64,000 nucleotides of DNA from positions 841,692 through 905,691 of the forward strand of contig CAJNDS010002301.1 of assembly GCA_905221605.1 (NCBI GenBank), given 5' to 3'. The position numbers and the translations under genes are program-made. The DNA is from Symbiodinium natans. Taxonomy: Eukaryota > Sar > Dinophyceae > Suessiales > Symbiodiniaceae. Positions 1 through 10,113 of the stretch are shown here, one piece after another (position 1 is the stretch's first letter; each line of letters starts with the position of its first letter). The notes beneath the pieces were generated by a model. That model saw only the letters and a list, made by a program, of their open reading frames with translations, was not told the DNA's origin and made no database searches.

Positions 1-102
1 CCCCCCTAAACCCTAAACCCTAAACCCTAAACCCTAAACCCTAAACCCTAAACCCTAAACCCTAAACCCTAAACCCTAAACCCTAAACCCTAAACCCTAA
101 AC
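1..102 (-). repeat. Terminal telomere array (CCCTAAA)n
   Basis: About 14 near-perfect CCCTAAA units start at the first base. The C-rich strand reading 5'->3' from the left edge is the orientation expected at a left chromosome end, so the window probably starts at the physical end. The TTTAGGG unit is the plant type and is also reported for dinoflagellates. Confidence 0.85.
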
Positions 103-155
103 CTATAATTGACTGTTGTTGGCTCGAAGGGCTCAGCGTTCCATCCTTCAAGTCT

Positions 156-2224
156 TCATGGGCCTCTCCCTGTGTTCGCCTCGGCCTCCAGCTGACTGGA
201 GTCTGCAAGATCACCCTAAACCCTAAACCCTAAACCCTAAACCCTTATAAACCCTAAACCCTAAACCCTAAACCCTAAACCTTAAACCCTGAACCCTGAA
301 ACCTAAACCCTGATTGGGACCTCCTGGATAGGCTCGGGGACCCTAAGAATCAGCGTTCTTGCCTTCATGGCAGGTCCCCAGAACCCTACCCAAGCTTCAG
401 TTGTCAACAAGCACATGAGCACAGCTTGGGCAAAACATGCCGAGGTGCACGCGAGAGTTCACTAGTACCCTCTCACCTCCGCCCGGCCAACCTCTCCCCC
501 TCTCAATGCTGAAATCTTCGTCCGACATCGTCGAATTCCTGGACTCATTTACAACCCCCCTCACTCCCAAACTCTGCCTAAGCGTAACCCTAAACAAGCA
601 GGGGCTTCCGTGGCGGTCAAATCGCCGAGCGCTTTGATCGCGCGGCAGCCACTGCTGCTGCGGACGAACGGCTCGGGCGCGACCCTGAAAGTTCGGCTGA
701 ATTGAGGGTGTATGGGGGCTAGAGGGCTTGGGGTGTTGGGTTTGGTTGAGATCCCTGGAGCTGGGATAGGGTACAGGGTTTAGGGCTTAGGGCTTATAGG
801 CTTACACTGTATAGGGTCTGGGGTTTGGAGTTTGGGCTTCAGGGCTTACGGTTTGAGGTTTATAGGGTGAAAGAATCAAGTATTCAGGGCCATGAGGTCT
901 ATAGAGAGGTTCGCGAATCTGTGAGGCTCGGTACGCATCCTGGCACCCGTATGAACAAACCTTCTTAGAATTCTGAAGTTTTCTGAACGCCCGAATTCCT
1001 ACACTAGACGGCGATACTTCAAACCTCAGAATCCGAAATCTTTTTGTCCAAGCCCTGCTCCTGATACTTCTTCTTTGACACCCAGGCTTACAGGCTTCAG
1101 AGGCGGATTCTTCGCCCCCTGTTCTCGGAACCCCTCTGACAATAATGAGGGCGTTTCCGCAATTGGTGGTGCCTCATTGGGGTCCTCATGAGAAGAGAAT
1201 CCTACCATTTGGGGTCTATATTAGGAAGCTCCCATATGTACCCTATATATGGCCGAATGAGTTCATTCATATTTCTAGGCTCAAAGTGTGGGACCTTCAT
1301 CTTGGACCTGGATGTCTCATCGTGTGGCTTTTGCTTAGGGTGCCCGCACGCCACAAGACTGCTCAATGACCAGGACTGTGGGGGTTTAGGGCTTCTAGCC
1401 TTATAGATAGCTGACACATGCTGCTGGCCCTAAAGAATCTGCTACTTGATCATAAACTATACCCTACCTAAAAGCAATTCAAATACGTAGGCCCCCCATA
1501 TTACCCTCCCGTGTCCTCACGAGTGCGAGCTCGCTTTTGATGGAGGCGATGGACTGCCAGGGCTGTGGCTCGGGGGCTGGGTTTAGGGTTTAGGGTTTAG
1601 GGTTTAGGGTTTAGGGTTTAGGGTTTAGGGTTTAGGGTTTAGGGTTTAGGGTTTAGGGTTTAGGGTTTAGGGTTTAGGGTTTAGGGTTTAGGGTTTAGGG
1701 TTTACAGGAGATTACACTGAGCCGCTTCACGGTGAAGACTTTGGGGGCTGTTCTATAGATAAGTCCCTTTGCAAGGAAGGTCCCCCTCGTGTAGAAAGGC
1801 TCTTCATGTGTCCTGCTCTAGAGCATAGTTCACGCAGGGCAAGTGGGCGCCAGAGTCTTCTTGGTCATTGCAAGTTGGCTTCAGTCAGAGCTCTACTGAG
1901 TTGTGCCTTAAACCCTTTCAAGATTATTTATGAATAGGTGCCCTTACAAGGAAAGAAAGGAAATTCAAACATGTCCCCAAGCACAACCCAGTCTAAATCG
2001 TCTCCACAAGTTTACGGCTGAGCCTTCATCACCGCATCGCGACTGCCGCCCCAGGTGTCGCAAAGGATCTGCACCAAGGCCTTTCAGACTTCCCTATAAA
2101 CCTTGTAAACCTTGAACCCTAAACCCTGAACCCTAAACCTTGTAAACTCTGAACACCCATGGTTCTGAGCCCTGAACACCCATCCCCACGAAGGAACACT
2201 GAAGCCTGAACTATCCTGCCCCCG

Positions 2225-2288
<64 letters not shown>

Positions 2289-3145
2289 ACACCCCCGAAC
2301 CAAAAAAAGAAATAGACACCGAGGGTCGCGTGGCGGATTGCTGTACATAACCTCAAACCCTAAAGCCCTAAACCCTAAACCCTAAACCCTAAAACCCTGA
2401 ACCCTAAACCCCTGAACTTGATGCCTGCAAGCACACGTCTTCCGCTTCCTCGAGAAGGTCACCTGGACAGTCTTCGGAGAGAACGGCTGTGGAGGCTTCG
2501 TGGACTTGGGTTTAGGGTGTGGTAGGGTTCATGAGGTTTAGGACTTTGGGTTTAGGGTTTTAGGGGCTTTAGGGCTTCAAGTTGGGTTTTGGGGTTTGGA
2601 GTATCCCGCGCTGCTCTTGGAGTGTGCAGGCTTTCAGGCACAAGAGGGGCGCTGGGTTCAAACAAGCCTTCGGATAGTGACCCAAGTTCGTATGACTGAG
2701 GGTAGGCGGTCCCGCACATTTCTCAAGCCCAACACCCCCAAACCCCTGAAACCCTACACTCCTCTGAAGTACTCGACCCTAAATACTATAATCAACAAGA
2801 TTCCATGATAGTATAAACTCGCCCTGGTCGACGTCGCCGCTCCCCGACCCTGAAAGGCATTCGCCCCTGGCGGGCGTTACAGCCAAAAATCTGCTTCTTG
2901 CGCGCTGAGGTCAATACTGGCTGGTTCTTAGCACGGAGTGAGGGAATGAGGTACCCTATATATATATACATATACCCTTTAAGGGATTCTATAGGGCCCT
3001 AATTCTCTCATTCCCTACTAAGAACCAGGGGGTCTACCGCACTGCCCAGGCCGACGTGTTTCGGCTTGACCGCTCCTCCCGGCTTCAAAAAGCTCGGCCT
3101 CCAGGCGCACAGCGAACGAGGCAGAGCTCCCGCTGTCTCAAGTCC
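156..3145 (-). CDS. Unidentified multi-exon gene next to the telomere (gene A)
   Basis: Minus-strand islands with coding character are separated by telomere-like repeats. They lie at about 3145-3045 (LCAWRPSFLKPGGAVKPK), 2905-2824 (IFGCNARQGRMPFRVGER), 2505-2428 (LSEDCPGDLLEEAEDVCLQ), 1575-1513 (WQSIASIKSELALVR), 683-604 (SSGCRAIKALGDLTATEAP), 541-497 (NSTMSDEDFSIERG) and 207-156 (DSSQLEAEANTGRGP, then TGA at 158-156). The last island ends about 55 bp from the telomere array. I do not recognise the protein. Grouping the islands into one gene is inference from shared strand and the absence of an intervening stop exon. The 2.4 kb island also reads openly on the plus strand. Exon borders are approximate. 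Confidence 0.4.
214..310 (-). repeat. Interstitial (CCCTAAA)n array
   Basis: About 12 units, some with CTTAAA or CTGAA changes. It is separated from the terminal array by a unique segment that carries the last exon-like island of gene A. Confidence 0.85.
1158..1256 (-). repeat. Dispersed element family 3, inverted copy
   Basis: Shares GGGGTCCTCATGA, ATTTGGGGTCTA and the CATATG..TATATGG end with the copies at 6297-6392 and 16515-16635, but in the opposite orientation. It probably derives from a short non-autonomous element. Confidence 0.5.
1579..1704 (+). repeat. Interstitial (TTTAGGG)n array, inverted relative to the telomere
   Basis: About 18 perfect TTTAGGG units on the + strand, opposite in orientation to the terminal array. 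It abuts the exon-like island at 1575-1513. Confidence 0.9.
2222..2288 (+). repeat. Poly-C tract
   Basis: An almost uninterrupted run of about 65 C residues. It is the longest of many C or G homopolymers in the window (others include 8442-8461, 20524-20572, 37026-37061, 40671-40696 and 53634-53656). Length in the assembly may be unreliable. Confidence 0.9.
2921..3028. mobile_element. Foldback element family 1 (MITE-like)
   Basis: The left end CTGGTTCTTAGCACGGAGTG and right end CCCTACTAAGAACCAG are inverted repeats, followed inward by GAGGGAATGAG / CTCATTCCCT. A CCCTTTAAGGG palindrome and a TA run lie in the middle. Related copies are at 5830-5915, 21245-21351, 32656-32815 and 40010-40126, with a weak one at 13191-13289. 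No coding capacity. Confidence 0.75.
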
Positions 3146-3161
3146 CTGAGGCATTCGCCTC

Positions 3162-3537
3162 CCTAAACCCTAAACCCTAAACCCTAAACCCTAAACCCTA
3201 AACCCTAAACCCTAAACGTAAATTCCTCTGAGCCCTCTGGAAGATACTCCTGAAGCCTCTTAAGCCGATAAGGGTAAAAAAACCATCCCAGGGGCCTACC
3301 GAGTAACCCTCATGGCAAGGATGGCTCCCTAAACCCTAAACCCTAAACCCTAAACCCTAAACCCTAAACCCTAAACCCTAAACCCTAACCCCTAGCTAAA
3401 CCCTAAACCCTAAACCCTAAACCCTAAACCCCCTAAACCCTAAACCCTAAACCCTAAACCCTAAACCCTAAACCCTAAACCCTAAACCCTAAACCCTAAA
3501 CCCTAAACCCTAAACCCGAACCCTAAACCCAAAATCC
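3162..3537 (-). repeat. Paired (CCCTAAA)n arrays
   Basis: Units at 3162-3218 and again at 3328-3537 (about 28 units, with a few CCCTAACCCC and CCCGAA variants), separated by about 110 bp without recognisable content. They lie between exon-like islands of genes A and B. Confidence 0.85.
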
Positions 3538-3541
3538 CAAG

Positions 3542-6500
3542 CTACGGGCCTTTCTTGGTGGCGCTGGTGGGGGGAGGCGGCTGCTTCTTCGAGCCGCGGA
3601 GCCAGAGCGACAGCTGCTGTCGGAAGACCGAGATGATGCCTTCGCGGTTCATTAGGGTTTTCAGGGCTTTCATTTTTTGGGGCGCTTAGGGTTTATAGGG
3701 TATAGGGTTTAGGGTTTAGGGGGTGTAGAAGGTCTAGGGCTTTTGGGGTTTAGTAATGGGGTTTACAGAATCTAGCGCTATAGGGTTTACAAACGGGGGC
3801 TCATACAGTTTAAGGCTGTCAAATTCTTGGGTTTGATGCTTTGGAGTGTTCATGGAGTCAAGTGATTCTAGGGTTTACAGGCTCTAAGGTAGTAGGCTTT
3901 ATCAGGCTTACAGGCTTTGTAGAGTTTGGACTTTATAGGGTTTAGCATTTCGGGGGGGGGGGGGGGGGGGAGGGGTCTTTTGGACTTTTGGGTGCAGGGC
4001 TTTAGGGCAGGAGCGCTTAATTGGACTTCAGGGAGGGCTTTAGGGTGTAGTAGGGTTTGGGGTTTAGGGTTTCGGGTTTAGGGGCTTGGAGTGTTTGAGT
4101 GTTTGAGCCCTTCCACAGACACGAATCCAAAACCACGCAGGAAGATGGCTGCTGAGATCTTCACAGCGAAACCCCTAGATTCCAACCAGCCTGCCAAAGG
4201 CAGCATGAGGTGAAATTTTAAAGGGTTTAGGGTTTAGGGTTTAGGGTTTAGGGTTTAGGGCCCTCAACCCCCCAAACCCCGCGAAAGCCCTCAACCCGAC
4301 TGAAGCCCATTGTCGGAAAAGCCTGCGATGGCTGTCTGCTGTGGGCTCTCCAACTTCCGCCGAGCGTTGTCACTCAGCTGGGAGCCTGGCCAAAAGGATC
4401 CCAAGCCCTGAGCCCTACAAGCCGAAGTTCTGATCCATTCAGACCCTCTGAAGCAGATTACTAAGTAAGATCCTCGTAAACTCAAGGCCGCAACTAGCAC
4501 AGAACATCCCAAGGTCCTGCCTTCGTAAGGAAGCCAAGGGACTGTGTGTTATTTGGGGTTTAGGTTTTAGGTTTTAGGTTTTCGGGGAGTGGTTTGGGGG
4601 GGGGGGGGGGCCAGTGCCACCGAAAAACCCGCAACCCGAAACCCTGTCACGGACTTGGCTTCAGAAAAGTAGGACATACAAAATTCGGACAGGATATGAT
4701 TTGGGGCTGTGACCCTAAACACCCTCAACCTTATCAACTTAAACCCAAAACACTAAAGCCCAAAGGGTCCCAGCAAGGCTTCCTGGCCTGCACGGGCCTA
4801 GGGTTTAGGGTTGTAGAGTTTAGGTCTTAGGGTGGCAGTCGTGGAAACCACTTATGAGGGGCGGGTTTCAAGCTTCAAGTGTTTTAGGATCTAAGTCCAA
4901 GGTTCTGGGGCTTAGGGTGGTATGGGCCCTTAAAAAAGGGGACACGTTATAGACCCCTTCTATACCCTTTACAACCCAAGGGCCCATACATCAGAACCCT
5001 TTAAAGAGGGGAAGTGAAAGGGACCATGAAACTATCCGTAGAGGTTTAGAGCTTCGGGGTGTTTATGGCTCATAATGCCTGGATGCAGCTTAGGTGACAG
5101 ATGTTGAGCAGGCGCACAAGGTATTCCATCAGCAGCAGCTGCGAGGACATCTTGCTGCCAAGGACCTTCCTGGGTCAACGGCGACGCACGTGCGTAATTC
5201 ACGATATGGAATTCTAAGGTCCCTGAGCCCTAAACCCCTAAACAAGACAGGCGAACCCCAAACCCTGAACCCGCATCCCCTAACCTCGAGGAGGGGGGTA
5301 GGGTTTTCATGGGTTCAGGGTTGAGGAAGTTTCGGGTTTCGGGCTTATGCTGAGGAAGATTACGTAGGTTCAGGAGCAAGGTTTGGGGCTTAGCTCAACT
5401 TTCGCTCAACCCGAGCCCTTAAGACTTGAACCCCTAACTTTACGGTGAAGGGTTGGGGGGGGGGGGGAGAAACCCTAAACCCTAAACCCTCAACCCTCAA
5501 CCCCACAAAAAGAAACACAAAACGCGAGCCGAATCGCAAGGTCTGCATCGCCTCCTCCATGATCTTCAGGTTGCTTGTGTTGGGCATTGGAATCACATGG
5601 TGCTCCTGAGCCTCCCACACGAAATTCAAGGGTTGAACCCTAAACCCTAAACCCTGAACCCCAAACCCTAAACCCTAGACCCGTCTTAGCTTTCTTCATA
5701 AGCCTCCCAAACCAAGTTCCAGCACTTGGGCTTTGGGGTCTTTGGGTTGATGCAGTAGGGCTCAAGTCTCCACCAGGCTGGCCAAAGGAACCTGCGAAAC
5801 ATAAGTGCCCCTTCTTTGCTGTCTCCTGGCTGGCTCTTCGTAGGGAACGAGGGAATGAGGTTCCCTATAAAATCCCTTCAAGGGTATATGATTCTTCATC
5901 CCCTACTAAGAACCAGGGGGTCTGAATAGGCTGCGGGCTGACTTAGAAGGGATCCTATGACCACGTGTAAGGGTCCTATGACCGTCACATGGTCACTTGT
6001 CCAAAATACTCAAGTTGAATCAACCCCCCAACCCAAAACCCTAAACCGTAAACCCTGAACCTAAACCCTATAAACCCTATGAACCCTATAAACCCTATAA
6101 ACCCTATAAACCCTACAAACCCTATAAACCCTATAAACCCTATAACCCTATAAACCCTAAACCCTAAACCTGTCTGGTGCCTTCTTCTCTTCTTCAGCCG
6201 CGTCCACCACCGCGGTTGGAGGTCCCTGGGAGTTTCAGGCGTTCCATATTGGGTGTGCGAAAATAGGGATTAGGGTTTAGGGTTTAGGGTTTAGGGTTTA
6301 TATAGATCCCCAGATAGTGGGAGGCCCCTTATCATAAGGACCCCAATAAGGGACCCAAAATTTCGGAACCCCCCCCCCCCCATATCGCACTGATGTATCG
6401 CACTGATGAGTGCTTACTAGGACTTCGCGCGTTTAGAGCCCTAAAGCGGGCAGAGCCCTCCAAGGTTTCCCTAAAACCCTAGTCCCTAGGTCCTCAAGCC

Positions 6501-8634
6501 CTGAAAACTGCAAACCCCTGAACCCCAAACCCGGAACCCCAAACCAATAAACCCCAAACCCTAAACCCTAAACCCCTAAACCCCTCAACCCTTAACCCTG
6601 AACCCTAACCCCTCAACCCTAAACCCTAAATCCTAAACCCCAAACCCGTAAGCCCCTAAACCCCTGAGCCCCTAAACCCTAAACCCAGAGGTCCTGCACG
6701 GGGCCCAGCTCCTCGTCCTCCGGCTTCGGCGACGCCGGCTCGCTGGAGAAGGTGGGAAACTGTCGGGCGTAGAGCACCTGGCGAAGGCGGTCGAGGGGTT
6801 TAGGGTTTAGGGTAGGGTTTAGGGTTTAGGGTTGAGGGTTGAGGGTTTAGGTGTTTTAACCCTATGAGGCCCATCAATCTAAACCCTATCAACCCTAGTC
6901 TACAGGGATAGAGGCTTTGAAGTTAGGGGGTTGGTCGATCCGGGCGATGGTAGGCCGGCAGACTTGCGGGACTCAGGGTTTAGATCTTAGTTTTCTGTTC
7001 TTATGGTTTCAGGGTTTCGGGTTTATCGGGGGTCTAGGGTGTATGGGCTACATGGGCTATACTATGGGTGCTGAGGGTGCATGTCCTGAGCTTTTTACAT
7101 CTGGAGGCCTTGTCTGGGTGCTGGAGGAATGCGTGCTCAACACTCATTAACCCTAAACCCAAAACCCAAAACCCAAAACCCCAAACCCTATCCCCTAAAC
7201 GCTTAAACCGTGTCGGACTTGGAACAAAAAGAGGCCGGACATGGGGCGCAGCTGGGTGTTAAGTTCACCAATGGAGAATCAAAAGCAACCCACAACAAAA
7301 ACTAAACCCTAAACCTAAACCCCGAAGAATTAAACCCACGACAAGGCAAATCCACGCAATTCTGCTAGGCGCCGCGACTAGCAGCTGTGCTCGAAACTCA
7401 TCTTCTTGACTCCTGGTGCGGGCGCGTAGGGTTTTTAGAGTTGAGGGTTTAGGGTTTGGGGTTTAGGGTCTCGGGTCTAGGGTTTGGGGTTTAGGAGGCT
7501 GAAGGCTAGAAATTAGCCAGGGAACGGGCCTACTGAGCCCCAGCCATGAGGCGCCACAAGAAGGACACATCAAAGCCCTAAGCACTGGGAGACAAGGGGT
7601 TAAACTCCACAGCCCCCCAAGACCCCCAGAAAACAAAACCTTGAGGCCCTGTGAAGCCTTTAAACGCTGCAAACCCGAACAGTCTCCTGCAAACCCTATC
7701 TGCCCCAGAAGCATCATAAAGATCGCAAACCTTGAAACCCGTTCTTCTAACCTCTAAACCCTAAACCCTAAACTCCAAAACGCCCCCCCCCCCCCATGTC
7801 CGTAGCTGGGAGATGGCTTCATAGCGGCGAAGAGTAAAGGGCGTAGGGTAGAGGCGGATGAAGTTGCAGCATCGCTGGGACCTCGGCCCAGGGCTTAGGG
7901 TTAGGGGTTAGGGTTTAGGGTCTAGGGCTTAGGGTTTAGGGTTAAGGGTGTAGGGATTAGGGTTTATAGGGCTTATGGTTTTTAGGTTTGGGGCTTAGGG
8001 TTTAGGGTTTAGGGTTTTGGGTTAGGGTTTAGGGTTTAGGGCTTGGGGTTTCCAGGGTTTTGGGTTTCTAGGGTTTGGGGTTTCCAGGGTTTGGGCTTTT
8101 GAGGGTTTTGGAGTCTTGGGGCTCTGGAGAAGAGGGATTTGGAGTTGTGAGCTTCGGAATCTATAGGGCGTTTAGGGGTTTAGGGTCTTTGGGGTGTAGT
8201 GGGGGGGGGAAGCTCCTTCAAAGATACAGAAGCCTCATCAGCTACAGGGCCTAAACCTTATGTATGTAAATCATACAACGCCTCAACACCACCCTAAACC
8301 CTTAACCCTAAACCCTAGGCCCTAAACCCGAAAACAACCGAGACCTCGCCTCAACGACAGGGTCGCCTTCTTCCGCAAAACCCTGACCCCCAGATATAGG
8401 GTTTAGGGCTTATCGGCTCTGGTCTAGGCGTTTCAGCCTGGGGGGGGGGGGGGGGGGGGGGGTTGGGTTCAGGGTTTAGGGTTTGGGGTTTAGGGTTTAC
8501 GGGTTTAGGGTGTAGGGCTCTCAGAGTGTGGGTTGCCCTGGTTACTTAAGCGCAACACGGGCCGAGGTGCTCTTGCAACGCGTCGCCGAGGAGCCTGAGC
8601 TGGGAATCTCCCAGCGCATCGAGGGCCACCTCAA
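3542..8634 (-). CDS. Unidentified multi-exon gene (gene B)
   Basis: Minus-strand exons with fitting splice sites: 8634-8563 (LDALGDSQLRLLGDALQEHL, GC donor), 8382-8350 (VLRKKATLSLR, GC donor), 7874-7801 (RCNFIRLYPTPFTLRRYEAI, GA donor), about 7412-7376 (QEDEFRAQLLVAAP), 7251-7219 (LRPMSGLFLFQ, GT donor), about 7143-7062 (FLQHPDKASRCKKLRTC), 6796-6688 (RLRQVLYARQFPTFSSEP), 6225-6170 (GPPTAVVDAAEEEKKAP, GT donor), 5605-5519 (NLKIMEEAMQTLRFGSRF, GT donor), 5165-5099 (KMSSQLLLMEYLVRLLNI, GT donor) and 4377-4323 (LSDNARRKLESPQQTAIA, GC donor). The last is about 3652-3542 (GIISVFRQQLSLWLRGSKK, stop TAG at 3544-3542). Not every phase could be joined, so exons are missing or mis-bounded. I do not recognise the family. 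Introns contain TTTAGGG-type arrays, family 1 foldbacks and poly-C. Confidence 0.55.
4917..5012 (+). repeat. Dispersed element family 5, copy 1
   Basis: Shares CCATACATCAGAACCCTTTA and the preceding TATGGGCCCTTA / AAAAAGGGG pattern with 54089-54200, nearly 50 kb away. Intronic in gene B. Confidence 0.6.
5830..5915. mobile_element. Foldback element family 1, short copy
   Basis: Ends CTGGCTCTTCGTAGGGAACG and CCCCTACTAAGAACCAG are imperfect inverted repeats; GAGGGAATGAGG follows the left end and CCCTTCAAGGG marks the centre. Confidence 0.65.
6038..6168 (-). repeat. CCCTATAAA variant array
   Basis: About a dozen CCCTATAAA nonamers grading into CCCTAAA at both ends. This is the complement of the longer TTTATAGGG array at 30866-31048. 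It directly precedes the gene B exon 6225-6170 on the + strand. Confidence 0.8.
6297..6392 (+). repeat. Dispersed element family 3
   Basis: Shares CCCTTATCATAAGGACCCCA and the AATTT..GGAACCCCC end with 16515-16635. A C tract sits at its right end. Confidence 0.6.
6540..6690 (-). repeat. Degenerate CCCTAAA array
   Basis: Mixture of CCCTAAA, CCCCTAAA, CCCTGAA and CCCTCAA units. It lies immediately next to the gene B exon 6796-6688. Confidence 0.75.
7880..8110 (+). repeat. Degenerate TTTAGGG array
   Basis: Many TTTAGGG, CTTAGGG and GGTTTCCAGGG units. It adjoins the acceptor side of gene B exon 7874-7801. Confidence 0.7.
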
Positions 8635-8840
8635 CTGTTGGGGGTTGGGGGGTTGGGGGTTGAGGGTTGGGTTGAGTGCAGTTGAGGGTTTAGGGTTTAG
8701 GGTTTAGGGTCGGGGGTGGTGGTAGGGAGGGGGGGCGGGGGGTTGGATTCAGTTGAGGCCTGTAACGATCGAATCACATGTTCAGCCTTGTCGACCCTAG
8801 CCCCCCAATCCCTCAGCCGGCATCGAGACCTTATGCATAT

Positions 8841-8897
8841 TTATGTATGTATGTATGTATGTATGTATGTATGTATGTATGTATGTATGTATGTATG
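8841..8897 (+). repeat. (ATGT)n microsatellite with (TA)n tail
   Basis: About 14 ATGT units followed by TATA-rich sequence; a second (TA)n run is at 9026-9050. It marks the left edge of the intron-free block at 9.1-10.1 kb. Confidence 0.9.
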
Positions 8898-9110
8898 TGT
8901 ATATATATATATATGTACATCTTCATGTATATATGTATATACACACTAAACAATATTCATAATACTAAGAAGACGAACAAAAAAACAATACATATATCTA
9001 TATGAATTATGATATAAAAATCACATGTTAATATATATATATATATATGTATGTAAGGGCTCAGATCGCCGCATAGCGCGGAACTACTGTCAGCCCCAGT
9101 GCCGCATATA

Positions 9111-9375
9111 ATGGCCGCCATGCGGAACGTGGCACGTCCAGGAGCCAGTATGGAATGCACTCCTTTTGACCAGCCTGGCCTGGTCTTTGATGACAGGAGG
9201 CTCGACGATGCTATTATGGACATAGTGTCGGTCATGGTCCCCCGATTGGTTGCAGGTGTGGGCTCAGTTTCATTGCGTGCTCTTCGGTTGAGTCTGCAGT
9301 CGTGTATTGGGCTTGACTTGACCCGGAAGAAGGACACCATCAAGCGCTTCGCCCAAAGAGCTGCCGAGACATTGG
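9111..9375 (+). pseudogene. DEK C-terminal-like segment in an intron-free block
   Basis: An ATG at 9111 in context GCCGCATATAATGGCC opens a frame. The segment 9201-9374 reads LDDAIMDIVSVMVPRL, then SVSLRALRLSLQSCIGLDLT and RKKDTIKRFAQRAAETL. The pattern (helix, then S/T-x-R-x-[IL]-R..L......G.DL..KK..IK) fits the DEK_C winged-helix-like domain found in chromatin proteins. The frame stays open to 9557, but downstream of 9375 the natural-looking protein continues in the next frame (9376-10113), so a frameshift near 9375 is likely. The block lacks the repeat-filled introns of neighbouring genes and lies on the opposite strand, consistent with retroposition. The domain call is by eye only. Confidence 0.45.
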
Positions 9376-10113
9376 TTGGCCGAGGGGATCAAGCCAACGA
9401 TCGGTGTGGCAGGCAACTTTACACCCAACTCTCCGATGATGTCTGTGTTTCGGGACGTTGGCGGGGCGTGGGAGCCCGTTGGAGAGCAAGTTGTGTGGGA
9501 ATCCTTGCACATGGAGAATACGGCTGCGACGGATTGTGGCAGGTATCTCTTCCTTAACCTGAGCGATCTAGGCGCAAAGGGCACCGACACAGCTGGCATG
9601 GAAGCGCATTCCGGGATCGACACTGTCTGTTGGGAGCTCTTCTGCCTCGAGCACGGCATGCATGTCGACGGACTGTTGCCTGTAGACAAGCTTGATGATT
9701 GGAATGCTACCTCCAACACCTTGTTCGGTGAGACTGTTGCTGGTGAATACTTTTTTCCTGAACCGATCTTTTCGGAGATGAAAGCCGCAGCACAGGACTG
9801 CGATCTTAGACGGTACGCGAGTGTGGGAAAGATCGTTGAAACTGTCTTTGGTCGAATTGTGCGGCTCATCGGCAACTGCGTGGGACGCCAAACACCTTGC
9901 GCGCACAATGCTTGCGGAGGTGGCCCAGGATCTAGCTCAGGATGCCCTGGAGCGCTTGATGTAGCTGGACTAGACTATTGTCTGAGCAGCCCCGCGTCAC
10001 AGCGGTTTGAGGCAGTCGTGAAGGTCACAAACGAGTTCCGGAGGAACTTGGTGCCATATCCCCGTTGTCACGCCTGTTTTGACCCAGGTGGTGATACGGA
10101 TTGTTTGTCGTAG
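9376..10113 (+). pseudogene. Decayed alpha-tubulin-like sequence
   Basis: The first 70 or so codons (GVAGNFTPNSPMMSVFRDVG...) are not recognised. From about 9598 the frame matches alpha-tubulin: CWELFCLEHGMHVDGLLP at 9628, then NTLFGETVAG, then YASVGKIVETVFGRI and LIGNCVG, then NACGGGPGSSSG, and later SQRFEAV and FRRNLVPYPR before TAG at 10111. About 25 residues after the FVDLEP region and about 85 residues after the nucleotide-binding loop are missing relative to the family. The tubulin signature GGGTGSG reads GGGPGSS, so the GTP-contacting Thr is lost. There are no introns and the N-terminus is replaced. I read this as a retroposed, decayed tubulin copy; a highly divergent functional relative is less likely. 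Confidence 0.7.

Noticed and set aside
2084-2356. Glycine-rich open frame on the minus strand
   Set aside because: Created by the poly-C tract; flanks are telomere-like repeat.
9270-9908. 212-codon open frame on the minus strand
   Set aside because: Antisense of the DEK-like and tubulin-like block, which has recognisable motifs on the plus strand.
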